A stretch of 64,000 nucleotides of DNA, taken from assembly GCA_013400115.1 (NCBI GenBank), contig VXBP01007146.1, positions 620,195-684,194 on the forward strand, written 5' to 3'. Under the pieces are notes generated by a model that saw only the letters and a list, made by a program, of their open reading frames with translations, was not told where the DNA came from and searched no databases. A program made the position numbers and the translations under genes. Source of the DNA: Rhinopomastus cyanomelas. Its lineage: Eukaryota; Chordata; Aves; Bucerotiformes; Rhinopomastidae. The stretch's first letter is position 1. Every line of letters starts with the position of its first letter. Positions 20,964 through 32,435 of this stretch are shown piece by piece.

Positions 20964-21689
20964 AACAGGGACCATCACACAGCCCAGAGCAAATACTGAT
21001 CCACTCAGGCACCTACGCTCAGAGCAGGATCTGCCTCCCGGCCCCAACCCATCACGTATCCTACAAACGTGGGCTCGGAAAGGGCGCCGATTGCTTTCCC
21101 ACTCACCGTTCGAGTCGCTCCTGCTGCAGGAAGGACATCTGAATCCATGTTTAGAAAACAGAGCCGCTTCCAGAACCCTCCTGCATTTTAATGACCATCT
21201 GGAGGTTCTCCTGTCTCACAGCAGCGCTGTCGCGTCCCCCTCCTGTAGCAGGGGGATCCATTACTGTTGGCCACGTGCATCGTCTAACGGGTGGCGGGGT
21301 GGTGGTGAAAGGGGCACTGAGGTCCTTCACCCGTGCGACTCCGGCAGCGACAGCGAGCGCCGGGAGGCTGGACAGGGGTCGGGAAGGCTCCGGGCTTGTC
21401 CCGAGCGGTTGTGGTGAGTGGCAGCGGAGCAGCTGGCTGCTCCCTCCGGGCACCTCCGCCAGTCGTCTCCGCTTTGCTGAGATTTCCCCGGCGAATTTGC
21501 CGTCCGCGGCGCCTGGTTTGCAGCCCATCCATCACCCGGCGGGCGACACGAAAACAAACGCTCAGCCCCTGTCTTCTGATGTGTCCTGCCAGGGGCTGCG
21601 GGCAGGGGAGGCGGCGACGGAGCTGCAGGGAGAGATGGGGCTGCGAGGAAAACAGAGAAGGGAAGAGCGACCAACCAGCGTAGGAGGAA
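20964..21689. promoter_or_regulatory. CpG-rich islet without a visible gene (21230-21640)
   Basis: Dense CpGs (for example GCGACAGCGAGCGCCGGGAG) in otherwise CpG-poor intergenic DNA, repeat-free, ending where a CR1 starts. Open frames run on both strands as expected from GC content; none contains a domain I recognise. Possible promoter of an unannotated transcript or a distal regulatory island. Confidence 0.35.
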
Positions 21690-22175
21690 GGGACCTGGGG
21701 GTCCTGGTGGCCAGCAGGATGGCCATGAGCCAGCAATGGGCCCTGGTGGCCAAGGTGCCAATGGCATCCTGGGGTGGATTAGAAGAGAGGTGGTTAGTAA
21801 ATTGAGAGAGGTTCTGCTCTCCCTCTACTCTGCCCTGAGGAGACCACATCTGGAGTATTGTGTCCAGTTTTGGGACCCTCAGTTCCAGGAGGACAGAGAG
21901 GAGGAGACAGTCCAGCAGAGAGCCACAGAGATGATGAAGGGAGGGGAGCATCTCCCCAATGAGAAAAGGCTGAGGGAGCTGGGGCTCTTCAGCTTGGAGA
22001 AGAGGACACTGAGGGGTGGGTGTCAGGAGGATGGAGCCAGGCTCTGCTCAGTGGCATCTGATGATAGGACAAGGGGCACTGCGTGTGAGCTGGAGCAGAA
22101 GAGGTTCCACATCAGTGTGAGAAGGACCTTCTTCCCAGTGAAGGTGCCAGAGCCCTGGAAGGGGCCTTTCCCAGA
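21690..22175 (+). mobile_element. CR1, type A, long ORF2 C-terminal fragment without a 3' tail
   Basis: Starts at the DLGVLVASRMAMSQQWALV segment, continues through RPHLEYCVQFW, MMKGGEHLP, LRELGLFSLEKRTLRG and GGCQEDGARLC to VPEPWKG. A stretch after LRG (RGDFSNVYKYVK in other copies) is deleted. The last 150 bases of the element are absent. Confidence 0.94.
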
Positions 22176-23154
22176 GGGACGTGTAGCCAGTGGGAGGAGC
22201 TCAGGCAAGTTCTTCCAGCAGCAGAAGCTGCTTCTTTCCATCTGGCATCACCTCTGGTCTCCCTCCTCACCCACTCAGACAAAACCCTTTGACTGGAGAC
22301 AGCAGGGGCAACAGAAACCTGCCCCCTGAGCTTTGCTGATGCAACTTCTGAGCTTCTGCTTGACCACCACAACCTTCAGACCTACAGAGGAGGAGAAATA
22401 GCCAGCAGAGAGAGGTGAGATATTGAAAGAGGGGCACATAGTATTTACCTGGCAGGGAAACCAAGCGGCACTGATGGCCCTGGAGGAGCAAAGAGACGTC
22501 TGGGTCCAGCAGGTCTCTGTTTCTATGAATAATCAGGGACGTTTTCAGCAGGATCCTGCTGGAGGCAGCAAAAACACGGACGTGGGAGAGCAGGGCAGGA
22601 GCTGGTAAAGGTGGGGGGTTCACGCTTCGAGGGGCTCCCAAAGCCATCCCGCACCTTGCACACAAGTGGGAGAGTGGCTGGAACGAGAACAGAAGCGGTC
22701 AGGCTGTCGCTGGGGGAGACATCTGCAAGGAGAAGCCAAGGACGAAGTTGTTCCCAGAGCCGTTGTGATGATAGTCTCCTCCTTTGCCAGAGGTTGGCTG
22801 GGAAGATGCTGCCACCTTCCCTAACCGACTGAAGAGGACTGATCCCAGCTGTCCCTCAGGCTTGTGCTCTGAGCTCTGCTGCCGGCAGAGCAGGGACATG
22901 AGAGGGACCTAGAGATGCTCCTCGGCTGCTGCAGCTGGTTTTTGCTGGGACAGTGTCTTTTCTCTCAGTGCTGAAAGAGGGCTGTGGACTAGAAACGTGC
23001 CCCTTTCAGCAGCTGCTTCAGCACGAAGCTCTGGCAGCAGCATTTCAGCCTCCGCAGCTAGAACAGGCAGCGATTGTTAACTGGGATCTGGACTCCAAGC
23101 TCCAGTCACTGGATGTCCCCCTTTGGCTTTGTCTGCTGTCACTGGCTACTTGGC
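22176..23154. other. Gene-free stretch of about 1 kb
   Basis: No repeat or exon recognised. Confidence 0.4.
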
Positions 23155-23296
23155 AGTGGAAAGGAGTCTCCTTCACTGGAGACGTTTAAAACCCACCTGG
23201 ATGTGCTCCTGTGTAACTTGGTCTGGGTGATCCTGCTGTGGCAGGGGGGTTGGACTGGATGTCCCTTCCAATCCCTAATGTTCTGTGATTCTGGAA
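23155..23296 (+). mobile_element. CR1 3' end, type A
   Basis: GGAGTCTCCTTCACTGGAGA to AATCCCTAATGTTCTGTGAT. Confidence 0.93.
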
Positions 23297-23398
23297 CTTC
23301 TGCTCATTTAAAGGGACAACCTCAAGCACTGGAGAGCCCTGTGCCAGGTTTTAACACTCATTGGGCTTCAGAGTTCCTAAAAAAGCCACCAGCATTAG

Positions 23399-23535
23399 AA
23401 ACACAGAACCATTTAGGTCAGAAAATACCTTTAAGATCATCCAGTCTTCTTTCCAGGAAGAAGTTGTTCCTCAGGGCCAACCTTAACTTCCTCTGGTGCA
23501 GCTTGAAGCAGTTTCCTTTTGTCCTCCTCTCACAA
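23399..23535 (-). mobile_element. CR1, type B, internally deleted
   Basis: 3' tip (CATTTAGGTCAGAAAATACC) joined directly to TTTCCAGGAAGAAGTTGTTC, skipping about 130 bases of a normal copy. Confidence 0.8.
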
Positions 23536-24051
23536 AGCTGAGCCTGTGCGAGCCGCGTTGTGGCCATTTTCAACGCACCTGGGGCAACTTCATTCTCTCT
23601 TCACTCATCCTGGGATAAAATACAGAACCTCAGGACTGCATTTTAGAGACTCCCCCCCCACTCCCTGAACCACCCAGGTCCCATTTCTTTCTGCCACGGG
23701 TGAACACCCACCCAGTCCAGACTCGGCCCAAACGGGTCATATTTCTGCCCCTGTCTTTTCGAGCCGAACACAGCGGTGCCGGTCCCACAGGCTGCGGGTG
23801 GCTGTCTGCTGCAGAGCCTCGTTGTCCCTGCAGCTGAAGTGTTTCTTCTGATGTCTAGCCCCTAAATGTATTCCTCACCAGCCCTCGCCCCGCTGTTCTC
23901 AGGCCAGGACTGTCGGTGAGATTAAATTATCCCTTCCAGCACACAGGGCAACCCCCTGTTGGTTTCACAGGCTGTGACCACGCTGCCTCTTTGCCATCGT
24001 TTTGCTCTGCGACACCAATCTTCTTCTCTCCACCTTTGTTTCACACAGTCA
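23536..24051. other. Gene-free stretch
   Basis: Nothing recognised. Confidence 0.4.
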
Positions 24052-24275
24052 CTGAATCTCCTGGGTTGGAAGAGACCTGTAAGATCCACCCTTCAACCCA
24101 GGGCTGCCAGGTCACCCCTAACGCTTGGTGCCAGGTCCGCACAACCTTTAAATCCTTCCAGGGATGGTGGCTCAATGTCACTAGTCTGGGTGATGCTGCT
24201 GTGGCAGGGGGATTGGACTGGATGATCTTTCGAGGTCCCTCTCCACCCCCTCATGTCCTGCGATTCTGTGATTCA
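24052..24275. mobile_element. Old minus-strand CR1 joined to young plus-strand CR1 tail
   Basis: 24052-24178 minus: CTGGGTTGGAAGAGACCTGT, GCCAGGTCACCCCTAACGCT, CCTTCCAGGGATGGTGGCTC. 24180-24275 plus: GTCTGGGTGATGCTGCTGTG to GCGATTCTGTGATTC (type A). Confidence 0.85.
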
Positions 24276-25089
24276 GACTCACTGAACAAAATGGGTGAAG
24301 AGATGCCCGCTGGGCGCTCCCACCCCAACCTGAGCTGCGGCAGCTCCCCTTCGCTTCTACCGGGCAACGAGCTCCAAGGTCAGACCCAAACTCTCCAACA
24401 CCCCCGGTGCCTCGGGGCTCTGCGCCTGCTCTTCTTCAGGCTCCTCTGGAGCAGCGAATCCACTGGAGATTATTTTGCAGCAGCCAGCGTCTCTCCTGAC
24501 AGCTCACATCATACAGTAAGCAGGGCAGAAAATTGAACAGCACTTCTTTCCCCACTATTAAGTATCTAAGAAATGTGCTTAAGCCGTGAGGAAAGCGGGC
24601 AGCACTCGTCTCTCAGAGCAGGATGCAGAGTCCCCCTCTCGCACGCCCTCAGAGAGGGAGGAAGATGTGCTGCGCAGACGTCGGGAGGGATCTCGCGACC
24701 GGAGAGCTCTCCGTCTGGGACCATAAATAAAAAAGCAGCTCTGCAAAAATTTTTCCATTTCTAGACCAGACAACAAAATTACCAACCCCTGAGGCATCAG
24801 CTGCCAGGAGGGGGAGAGGTCTCGGGCTGCAACAGCCCAGCCTTCACGTCTTCATTTCTAATAGTTATTGATCGGGACGGGGCTGCAGGTGCAGGGACAG
24901 CAGCCGGGGCCGAGCTGACAGCAGCTGCCCACGGTGAGTCTGCAGGGTAAAAGGGAGACACCCCAAGTCAACCCAGGCCTGATCCCGCTGCCCGTGTCTC
25001 CACCACAGTCCTGCCCCGAGTGCTCCAGGAGGAGGCTCCTGAGCACCACTGCTTCCGTGAACCAGCTCTGCCTCCCGTAACACAGACAC
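24276..25089. other. Gene-free stretch
   Basis: Unique-looking; AT-rich around 24720-24790. No gene recognised. Confidence 0.4.
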
Positions 25090-25158
25090 ACTCCAGTACA
25101 GCTGGGACCAGTACTCCAGTAGAGTTGGGACCAACACTCCAGTAGAGATGGGACCAAC
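25090..25158. repeat. 23-bp tandem repeat, 3 units
   Basis: Units start at 25090, 25113 and 25136, consensus ACTCCAGTAGAGTTGGGACC plus AAC. Confidence 0.9.
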
Positions 25159-25187
25159 ACGGAGCAAACAAAGGAGACCAGTGTGTT

Positions 25188-25402
25188 TCACAGAATCCCA
25201 GAACATCAGGGATCGGAAGGGACCTCCAAAGACCATCCAGCCCAACCTCTCTGCCAGAACAGGATCACCCAGATCGAGTCACGCAGGAACATGTCCAGGC
25301 AGGTTTGAAACGTCTCCAGAGAAGGAGACTCCACAACCCCTCTGGGCAGCCCCTTCTAGGGCTCCATCACCCTCACTGGGAACAAGGTCCTTCTGATAAA
25401 GA
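25188..25402 (-). mobile_element. CR1, type A
   Basis: TTCACAGAATCCCAGAACAT to CACTGGGAACAAGGTCCTTC; more diverged than its neighbours. Confidence 0.92.
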
Positions 25403-26116
25403 AAGCAATAAGAGCAGCAATAACTCCAAGAGCTGATCCCTATGGCAGCACTTCAGGACCACTTCAATTCAGCCAGGAGCCTGTGCCCGAGGTCCAGCGG
25501 CTGTTTCCCTCCCGCTCCCCATCTGCCCGCTCCCCTTCCCCATTGAGGACTCCTGGCTGCGGTTCAGCGTCTGAAGTGTTTAAGCCTGAACCCCCCAGCA
25601 GAGCACAGAATGGGATGGGGGCAGCAGGGTCGTGTTGAACCCGCGGTTCCCCACTGCCTGTCTCTCCAAATAACCCTGAGGAGAAGCCTTTCTCCAGCGC
25701 CTGAGGCGGAAGGAGCAGCAGACCCACCACGTGCCCTCTGGAAATTGCTGTCATGTTCGTGCGCCTGAACAGGGGGGTCAGATCATCTCCACCAAGGTGA
25801 TGCAGAGATTTCATTACTCTGAAAGTGATGGAATCCAGTGGAGGTGAGTCCTTATTAGACGGAGTGGCCAAGTGAGACGCGTTGCCTTATTCATGATGGG
25901 AGCGTGACTGCATTATGGAAGCAGCCTTCGGGGCTCGGCACCACCCTCCCTAACTCTGATGGTCTCGTTCAGCTTGGTTCTCCAGCCTTTCAGTGTTTCC
26001 TGCATCCAGCCCCTGAAAACACAGGCCACCAGTTGGAATCCTCAATGATTGACTTGGATGCTCAGTGACAGGACACTGACCTGAACCTTGGTCTGAGGTC
26101 AGCGATATTTTAGGGC
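25403..26116. other. Gene-free stretch
   Basis: No repeat recognised. The 135-codon minus-strand frame at 25464-25871 has no recognisable domain. Confidence 0.4.
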
Positions 26117-26720
26117 TGAATCACAGGACATCAGGGATCGGAAGGGACCTTGAAAGATCATCCAGTCCAATCTCCCCAGCAGGATCCCCTAGATCAAGTT
26201 GCACAGGAAGATGTCCAGGTGGGTTTGAAAGGTCTCCAGAGAAGGAGACTCCACAACCCCCCTGGGCAGCCCCTTCCAGAGCTCTGTCACCCTCACTGGG
26301 AAGAAAGTCCTTCTCTTATTGATGTGGAACATCCTCTGTTCCAACTCGCACCCATTGCCCCTTGTCCTGTCACTGGGTGCCACTGAGCAGAGCCTGGCTC
26401 CATCCTCCTGACACCCACCCTTCACATATTTATAAACATTACTGAAGTCACCCCTCAGTCTCCTCCAAGCTCAAGAGCCCCAGCTCCCTCAGCCTTTCCT
26501 CACCAGGGAGATGCTCCTCTCCCTTCATCATCTCTGTCTCTGTGCTGGACTCTCTCCAGCAGCTCTGTGTCTTTCTGGAACCAGGGGCCCAAGAACTGGA
26601 CACAATACTCCAGATGTGGTCTCCTCAGGGCAGAGGAGAGAACCTCTCTTGATCTGCTAACCACCCCACTTCTGATCCACCCCAGGATGCCATTGGCCTT
26701 CTTGGCCACAAGGGCACAGA
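26117..26720 (-). mobile_element. CR1, type A, about 600 bp
   Basis: One of the most complete copies. Reads from the 3' tip (AATCACAGGACATCAGGGAT) back through all ORF2 C-terminal blocks (GGCQEDGARLC, ALRRPHLEYCVQF, AKKANGILGWI) to GGCCTTCTTGGCCACAAGGG. ORF2 has frameshifts, so no functional protein. Confidence 0.95.
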
Positions 26721-26787
26721 ATGGATCTGATCTGGTAAAACTAGATGATCTTCAGGGGTTCCTTCCAACTCCTACAGTTCCGTAGGC
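26721..26787 (+). mobile_element. Older CR1 3' tail
   Basis: AACTAGATGATCTTCAGGGG and TTCCTTCCAACTCCTACAGTTC, abutting the minus-strand copy. Confidence 0.7.
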
Positions 26788-27152
26788 TCCTGCCTTCGGA
26801 TTCCCCACATCTCAGGAGGCAAAATGAGACTGAAAAGGGTTAAGAAATCTGAGCACTGGGGCTTCCACATTCCAGCCCTTCCTACATCTTACCTCACCGA
26901 TGATGAGCCGTGAGGTAGTTCCTCAACGCCCGTTGACTTCTGAGCTGGCTCAACAGAGTGCTGGGAAACTTGAGCACTTAATGGGATCGGTGATGCACGA
27001 AATAGCTCTGGTGGGTTTCCAGTTGCAGGGAGCACTCAGGTCTTCCTCAGGCTTGGAAAGCATCAAGAAATAATGCGAGTGCACGGCACGAACACGCCTG
27101 TGTGTCTGCGTTTGGGGGTGTGACAGGCCCAGCAGAGCTTGGCTCAAGCACA
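26788..27152. other. Gene-free stretch
   Basis: Nothing recognised. Confidence 0.4.
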
Positions 27153-27378
27153 GGAGTCACAGAATGAATTTGGAAAGGACTGTTAAGACATCAAGTCCAA
27201 CCATCACCCCAACTGTCCCACCCCACCGCTAAACCCTGTCCCTGATCTCCAGATCTTCACAACTGTCAAACACATCCAGGGATGTCTACTCAGCCTCCTC
27301 CCTGGGCAGCCTGTTCCAAGGGCTGAGGACCTTTTCCAGGAAGAATTTATTCCTCAAGGCCAAACCAAACTTCCCCGC
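27153..27378 (-). mobile_element. CR1, type B
   Basis: AATTTGGAAAGGACTGTTAA, CTGATCTCCAGATCTTCACA and GGCAGCCTGTTCCAAGGGCT. Confidence 0.87.
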
Positions 27379-27479
27379 TCGTCTGCAAGAGAGGCTTCTT
27401 TTGACATCAGACCTGACAGCGAGGCATCGGGGCGAACGACACGAGACCCTCTGAAATCTGGAGGGTCTGAAACCTTAGA

Positions 27480-27752
27480 GACCTGGTCTAGCAGTGAGCT
27501 TGGTAGAGTTGTTGGTTGGACTTGATTGTCTCAGGGGTCTTTTCCAACCTGAGTGATTCCATGATTCTCTCAGAAGATATTACATGACCTCAAAAGATCA
27601 GAGGTCTCTTCCATGTTCTATGGATCAAAAGATCATCCAGTCCAATCCCCCTGCCACCACAGCAGGATCTCCTAGACCAAGTCACACAGGAACATGTCCA
27701 GGTGGGTTTTAAATGTCTCCAGAGAAGGAGACTCCACAACCCCCCCAGGCAG
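27480..27752. mobile_element. Plus-strand CR1 tail then minus-strand young CR1
   Basis: 27480-27575 plus: GGTTGGACTTGATTGTCTCA, TTTTCCAACCTGAGTGATTC. 27624-27752 minus type A: GATCATCCAGTCCAATCCCC to CTCCACAACCCCCCCAGGCA; its first 30 bases are missing and the GCCACC unit is duplicated. Confidence 0.85.
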
Positions 27753-28869
27753 TGGTGGTGGGGCAGGAGACTGAGCAGAAGAAGACTCCACAACCCCCTC
27801 TACGACCTCCCTAGTTGATCATAATTCTTTGACCAGCATTTCCCCCCTGTTCAGGGCCCAGCAGGTCACACACACGACTCCTGGCGAGGGGTGCAGACCT
27901 TGCTCCAAAGGGGCACAGGCAGCCTTCCACCAGACACAACATCTGGACAACCACTGCTTGCCTTGCAGGTAAGGACAAGCAGACAGAGGGTCAAGCAGAC
28001 AGAGGAGACAGCTTATGGATCTAAGGAGGGATGTCACAGAGGGACCTGCCTGCCCATCCTCAGCTGCTCCGACTGCTCCACTGCTGAATCCTCTTCGACC
28101 TGAAGCATCTGGACAAAGCAAGAAGGGCCTGGGTCACCTACCAGCTACCAGGGAAGGAGCAAATGTCAGGTCCCCACCTCTTTCAACGAAATCTCCCCCA
28201 GGATGCCCTTACCAGACAGCAGGAGATCATTTCTTTCTCCAGAACAAAACCTCGGCTCTCTCGCGCCAGCAGCCCTCTGCGTTGTGACCCCTGCACTGAT
28301 CTTATTAGGAGAGAGGTTACTGGGCTCTCTGCTGGCGAGCCGCACGTTAACGAGATCTCCTTGAAATAATCCCACCTCTAATATGCAGGGAAATTACACT
28401 TTCCAGCGTAATTACTGTGTCAGTCAGGAGCCCCAGCTCCATCATTAATTGCTTTTCTTCAGAGCCCAACAGCTTCTTGTCAGGCAGCGTGACTCCCAAA
28501 ATGGGAGGGGGAAGGTGCCCGGGGAATCCGTCTCACAACATGAAGCCAGGAGCAGCTCCGGAAGGTTTTGCCTGGCTGGAGTCTGCTGTCTCACCAGTGG
28601 GAGCTGCAGAGGTCCAGGCTGGCCAGAAGTAGGGCTCATGTTCACCTGCAGCGTCTCCTCTCCATGACATCTCCTGTCCAGAGCATCAGTTCCCGTGGAA
28701 GTTGGCCAAGGAGAAACTGGATTGGCCACTGCAAACATGGCCAGCTGGAAGGTGACACCCGTGTCCTCCTCAGCCCTAGGACCAGGACAACGACAGGGAG
28801 AACCATGCACTGTTATCTTTTAGATAAGACATGATGCAGAGGAGGTGCTTCCTAGAGCGTTTCGTATCC
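27753..28869. promoter_or_regulatory. Gene-free stretch, candidate regulatory block 28290-28500
   Basis: 28290-28500 is repeat-free with GATCTTATTAGGAG, CACGTTAACGAG, GCGTAATTACTGTG and ATCATTAATTGC. A 16-bp duplication (CAAGCAGACAGAGG) lies at about 27976-28006. No exon recognised. Confidence 0.3.
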
Positions 28870-28980
28870 ATAGACATTAATGGGGTCACCCCTCAGTCTC
28901 CTCCAAGCTCAAGAGCCCCAGCTCCCTCAGCCTCTCCTCACCAGGGAGGTGCCCCACTCCCTTCATTGTCTTCGTTTCCA
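28870..28980 (-). mobile_element. CR1 internal piece, type A
   Basis: TAGACATTAATGGGGTCACC to GGTGCCCCACTCCCTTCATT; both ends of the element missing. Confidence 0.88.
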
Positions 28981-30114
28981 GTTAAATCACTCAATTTCAA
29001 AGGTGGGGAGCTCCCAGCTTTTCACCTGGTAGCCCAAAGGAGCTGAAGGTCTCCTTCAGGAACTGAGCACGGCCAGGTGTGCCCAGGGAGCTCAGGGTGA
29101 CCCCTCGCCCGTGCAGAACACAGCCCGGACTGCTCTGCACTTTCACCCGCAATAAAAGGGGAGCACCCTGCCTGAGAAGGCGTCGTAAACCAATAAAACC
29201 CTGGTGGGTCACAGCCTCTGCTGCAGAGCAGGGTTTGCCCGAGCAGGTCTTACACGGACACGCGGGTCACGGTTCTACTGAGGCCCCGCGCTTGGGTCAG
29301 CAGTCATCTGCCAGGTGGTTTGTGCTGGAGAAGCAGGAGGCGATCGTAGGATCAAATCCAGGACCAAGGGGTCCTCCCCACCCCAAAGCCCTGGGGTCTC
29401 TAAGGATAATGGGCAGAGCATCGCTTTGAGGTGTCTGAGGGTGAAAGTAGGGGACAGTTGGAAAACGTTAATGAGCAGACAACTCCCCCAGTGAAAAACA
29501 TCTCTTCCCCGTGGGGAAGCTGGTGGAACAAGGGCCCTGCCCCAGAGGGGAGGAATAAAGGGGCCCCTAAGCACTGAGGTGCTTGACGTGGGAGAGGGAG
29601 AAGTGAAAGGAAATAAAAGAGAGAGACTGCAGCACGGAGCAGGCTCGTTCTGGACGGGAGCAAACACGCCGGCCAAGAGGCTTCCAGCCCACTTGACTGA
29701 CCCTTGAGGTTCTCCTCTGCCTAAAGCAGGCGAGGTGCTGCTCATTAAAGTTCACCCGGTGGAAGCTCCCTGTGAGAGCCCTGAAGAGCCTCTTGGTGCC
29801 CGTCATTCCCTGCCACCGCACACACACACAAGTGGACTCACTCCTCTCCTGCAATTAGACCTCGCGGGATGACTCGGAGAAGAAGGTTGCACCCAGAGCT
29901 CCTCTTTGTTGGCGCCTCTGCCAACAAGTTTGCCACTGGAAGAGAGGAACAAGTGATGAAGGAAAACCAGCAAAACCATGACCACGTTGTGGGAGGCTCA
30001 AGGCAGAGAGAGCTGGTCGCTGGTGCTGGCAGCTGTCCCATGGCTCTGCCTTTTCCCATCCACGGCCCTTGTGCAGCCTGTAGAGAGAGGCGCTACTTCA
30101 CAGAGTGGTTAGGG
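28981..30114. other. Gene-free stretch, short CA repeat
   Basis: (CA)6 at 29819-29830. Otherwise unique-looking; no exon recognised. Confidence 0.4.
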
Positions 30115-30330
30115 CTGCAGTGAGCAGGGACATTGAACAACCTGCTCTGGTTGGACAAGCCCCAAAGTCCAACCTGGCCTGGGATGGTTCCGGGGATGGG
30201 GCTTCTCCCACCTCTCTGGACAACCCAGGGCCAGGGTCTCACCACCTTCAGTGTAAGAACTGTCTTCCTTCTCTCTAGCCTGACTCTCCCTTTTTGAGTT
30301 TCAACCCATCACCTCTTGATTTGAAAACAG
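30115..30330 (-). mobile_element. CR1, type C
   Basis: TGCAGTGAGCAGGGACATTG, GGGATGGTTCCGGGGATGGG and TTTTTGAGTTTCAACCCATC. Diverged. Confidence 0.78.
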
Positions 30331-30859
30331 GAGCAAAACTGGATGCAGGACACCACAACCTTCCTCTACGAGCCTCCCAGCTCTTTGGGGGGCCAAATTC
30401 CACCAGTTTAGGGGCAAGGGGGCATTTAGAGGAGCTCTAAGCCACTTTGACGTCGCAACAGTGTTTTGAAGGTGCCTTCTTTGCTCTGCATCTGACTCGT
30501 TAACTGGTTGCTTGGAGATAGATCTGCAGGGTTTGGGGTTTCCTTGCTTTTAAGTACCAGGGCATCCCAGATGGGACCTCCTGGTGTCTCAGAACAAGTT
30601 AGGGAGGGAAACTCGATGTGTTCAAGACCTTGCCTGGACCCACACCTCCTGCAACATGAAATGACTGGACTTTGACAAAGACATCACAAGTTCCCAGATA
30701 AACCTGAGTGATTTTTATCTCAGCTGGGTTGTTATTTTCCCCTCCACACAAAGTCCACCAGCTGGGCTGGCTCATAAAATAAAGAGGGAATTTTATCACC
30801 AACCATACGATGCCAGCAGGAGCAGGGAGAGCTGAAAGGACCTGCACAAGGGTAGGGTG
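30331..30859. other. Gene-free stretch
   Basis: Nothing recognised. Confidence 0.4.
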
Positions 30860-31208
30860 GGGACTGACCTGTTGGAGAGCAGCGGAGGAGAAAGGGACCT
30901 GGAGGTCCTGGTGGCCAGCAGGATGCCACGAGCCAACAGTGTGCCTTCGTGATGTTTAAGATCCACCTGGATGTGTCCCTGTGTGACTTGGTCTAGGCTG
31001 GACAGGAGGAAAAAGGACTTGAATCTGAGGGTGGTGGATGCCTGGAACAGGCTGCCCAGAAAGGTGGTGGAGGCCCCATCCCTGGAGCCATTCAAGGTCA
31101 GGCTGGCTGGGACTCTGGGCAACCTGGTCTGGTGAGTGATGGCCCTGCTTGGTGCAGCAGGGTTGGACTGGATGAGCTTTGGAGGTCCCTTCCAACCCCA
31201 TGATTCTA
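30860..31208 (+). mobile_element. Composite of CR1 pieces in one orientation
   Basis: Three joined segments: an ORF2 piece (GGGACCTGGAGGTCCTGGTG to about 30945), a type A 3' block (GATGTTTAAGATCCACCTGG to GACTTGGTCTAGG, about 30950-30998), then a type Y 3' end (CTGGACAGGAGGAAAAAGGA to CCTTCCAACCCCATGATTCT). Confidence 0.85.
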
Positions 31209-31430
31209 GGAGAAGTGGCTACACACTCCCACACCACAGTGTTCCCCTGGGCCATGCCACACGTACATGTGTCTTCACCAGCCGCTGCCGTTCAGACAGT
31301 GCCACAAGGGGTGGATGAACCAGTGACTGAAAAAAAGACAAGAGTGGCTCAAGTAGCTCTCTTGGCTCTTTGAACCACAAACCAACTGGTGAAGTCAGAG
31401 GACTTTGCGTGTCCAATGCAGAGCAGTCCT

Positions 31431-31550
31431 AGGATCATTCAGGTTGGAAAAGACCCTTGGGATCATCGAGTCCAACCATCAACCCTACTCCACAAGGTCA
31501 CCCCTGAACCAGATCCCCCAACACCACGTCCAAGCGACTGTTAAACAAAG
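31431..31550 (-). mobile_element. CR1, type B-like
   Basis: TTCAGGTTGGAAAAGACCCT, TCATCGAGTCCAACCATCAA, ACCACGTCCAAGCGACTGTT. Confidence 0.83.
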
Positions 31551-31789
31551 GGTTAATGGAACAGGTGCTTCAGGCAGGCAGGCTGCTCAGGTCACTGGTG
31601 CTGGGTGCTTTGCCGGCGCTAAGTGTCTCCAATAAAAATGCTAATGCTCAAGTGGAAGCAGAAGGCCTCCTCTGCTGTTACCGACACCTTGGGGAACCCG
31701 GAACGGCTTTGATTAATTTCTGAATCACACTATTCTCACCTCAGCAGGAGGGGAATCGGGGCCCTATTTCCAGCCTGGGAGAGCTGATC
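31551..31789. other. Gene-free stretch
   Basis: Nothing recognised; TTTGATTAATTTCTGAATCAC at about 31710. Confidence 0.35.
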
Positions 31790-32435
31790 GTAAAATCATA
31801 GGTTGGTTTGGTTTGAAAGGACCTTCAAATCCCACCCAGTCCTGCTCCTGCCCCCAGCAGGGACACGGAATTATAGAATCATGAGGGATTGGAAGGGACC
31901 TTGAGAGATCATCCAGCCCCATCCCCCTGCCACAGCACGGTCACCTAGATCAAGTCACACAGGAACATGTCCAGGTGGGTTTGAAGTGTCTCCAGAGAAG
32001 GAGACTCCACAACCCCCCTGGACAGCCCCTGTCAGGGCTCTGGCACCCTCACCATGAAGAAGGTCCTTCTCACCCTGATGTGGAACCTCCTCTGTTCCAG
32101 CTGACACCCACTGCCCCCTGTCCTATCACTAGATGCCCCTGAGCAGAGCCTGGCTCCATCCTCCTGCCACCCACCCCTTCACATATTTACAGACATCAAA
32201 GACAGTGCACCCTAATCCCAGTCATTAATGACCAGACTGCCTAGGACTGGTCCCAGTACCAACCCTTGGGGGACTCCACCAGATCTGCAAACAGAGCAGG
32301 TTGCTCAGAGGTCCCACCTGACTCGGGATGGTTTCAGGGATGGGGGGCTTCTCCCACCTCTCTGGGCGACCTGGGCAGGATCTCACCACCATCAGGACCA
32401 ACGTTGTCTTCCCTTTATCCCACCCATCACACAGA
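31790..32435 (-). mobile_element. Cluster of four minus-strand CR1 pieces
   Basis: 31790-31866 old CR1 tip (TAGGTTGGTTTGGTTTGAAA). 31869-32200 type A with full tip (ATTATAGAATCATGAGGGAT) to ATATTTACAGACATC. 32234-32280 ORF2 interior piece (CTAGGACTGGTCCCAGTACC). 32290-32435 type C (AGCAGGTTGCTCAGAGGTCC, GGGCGACCTGGGCAGGATCT). Confidence 0.85.

Noticed and set aside
29060..29290. Possible LTR (AATAAAAGGGGAGC and a second AATAAA)
   Set aside because: TATA-like and poly(A)-like motifs are only about 40 bases apart and no LTR ends are visible.
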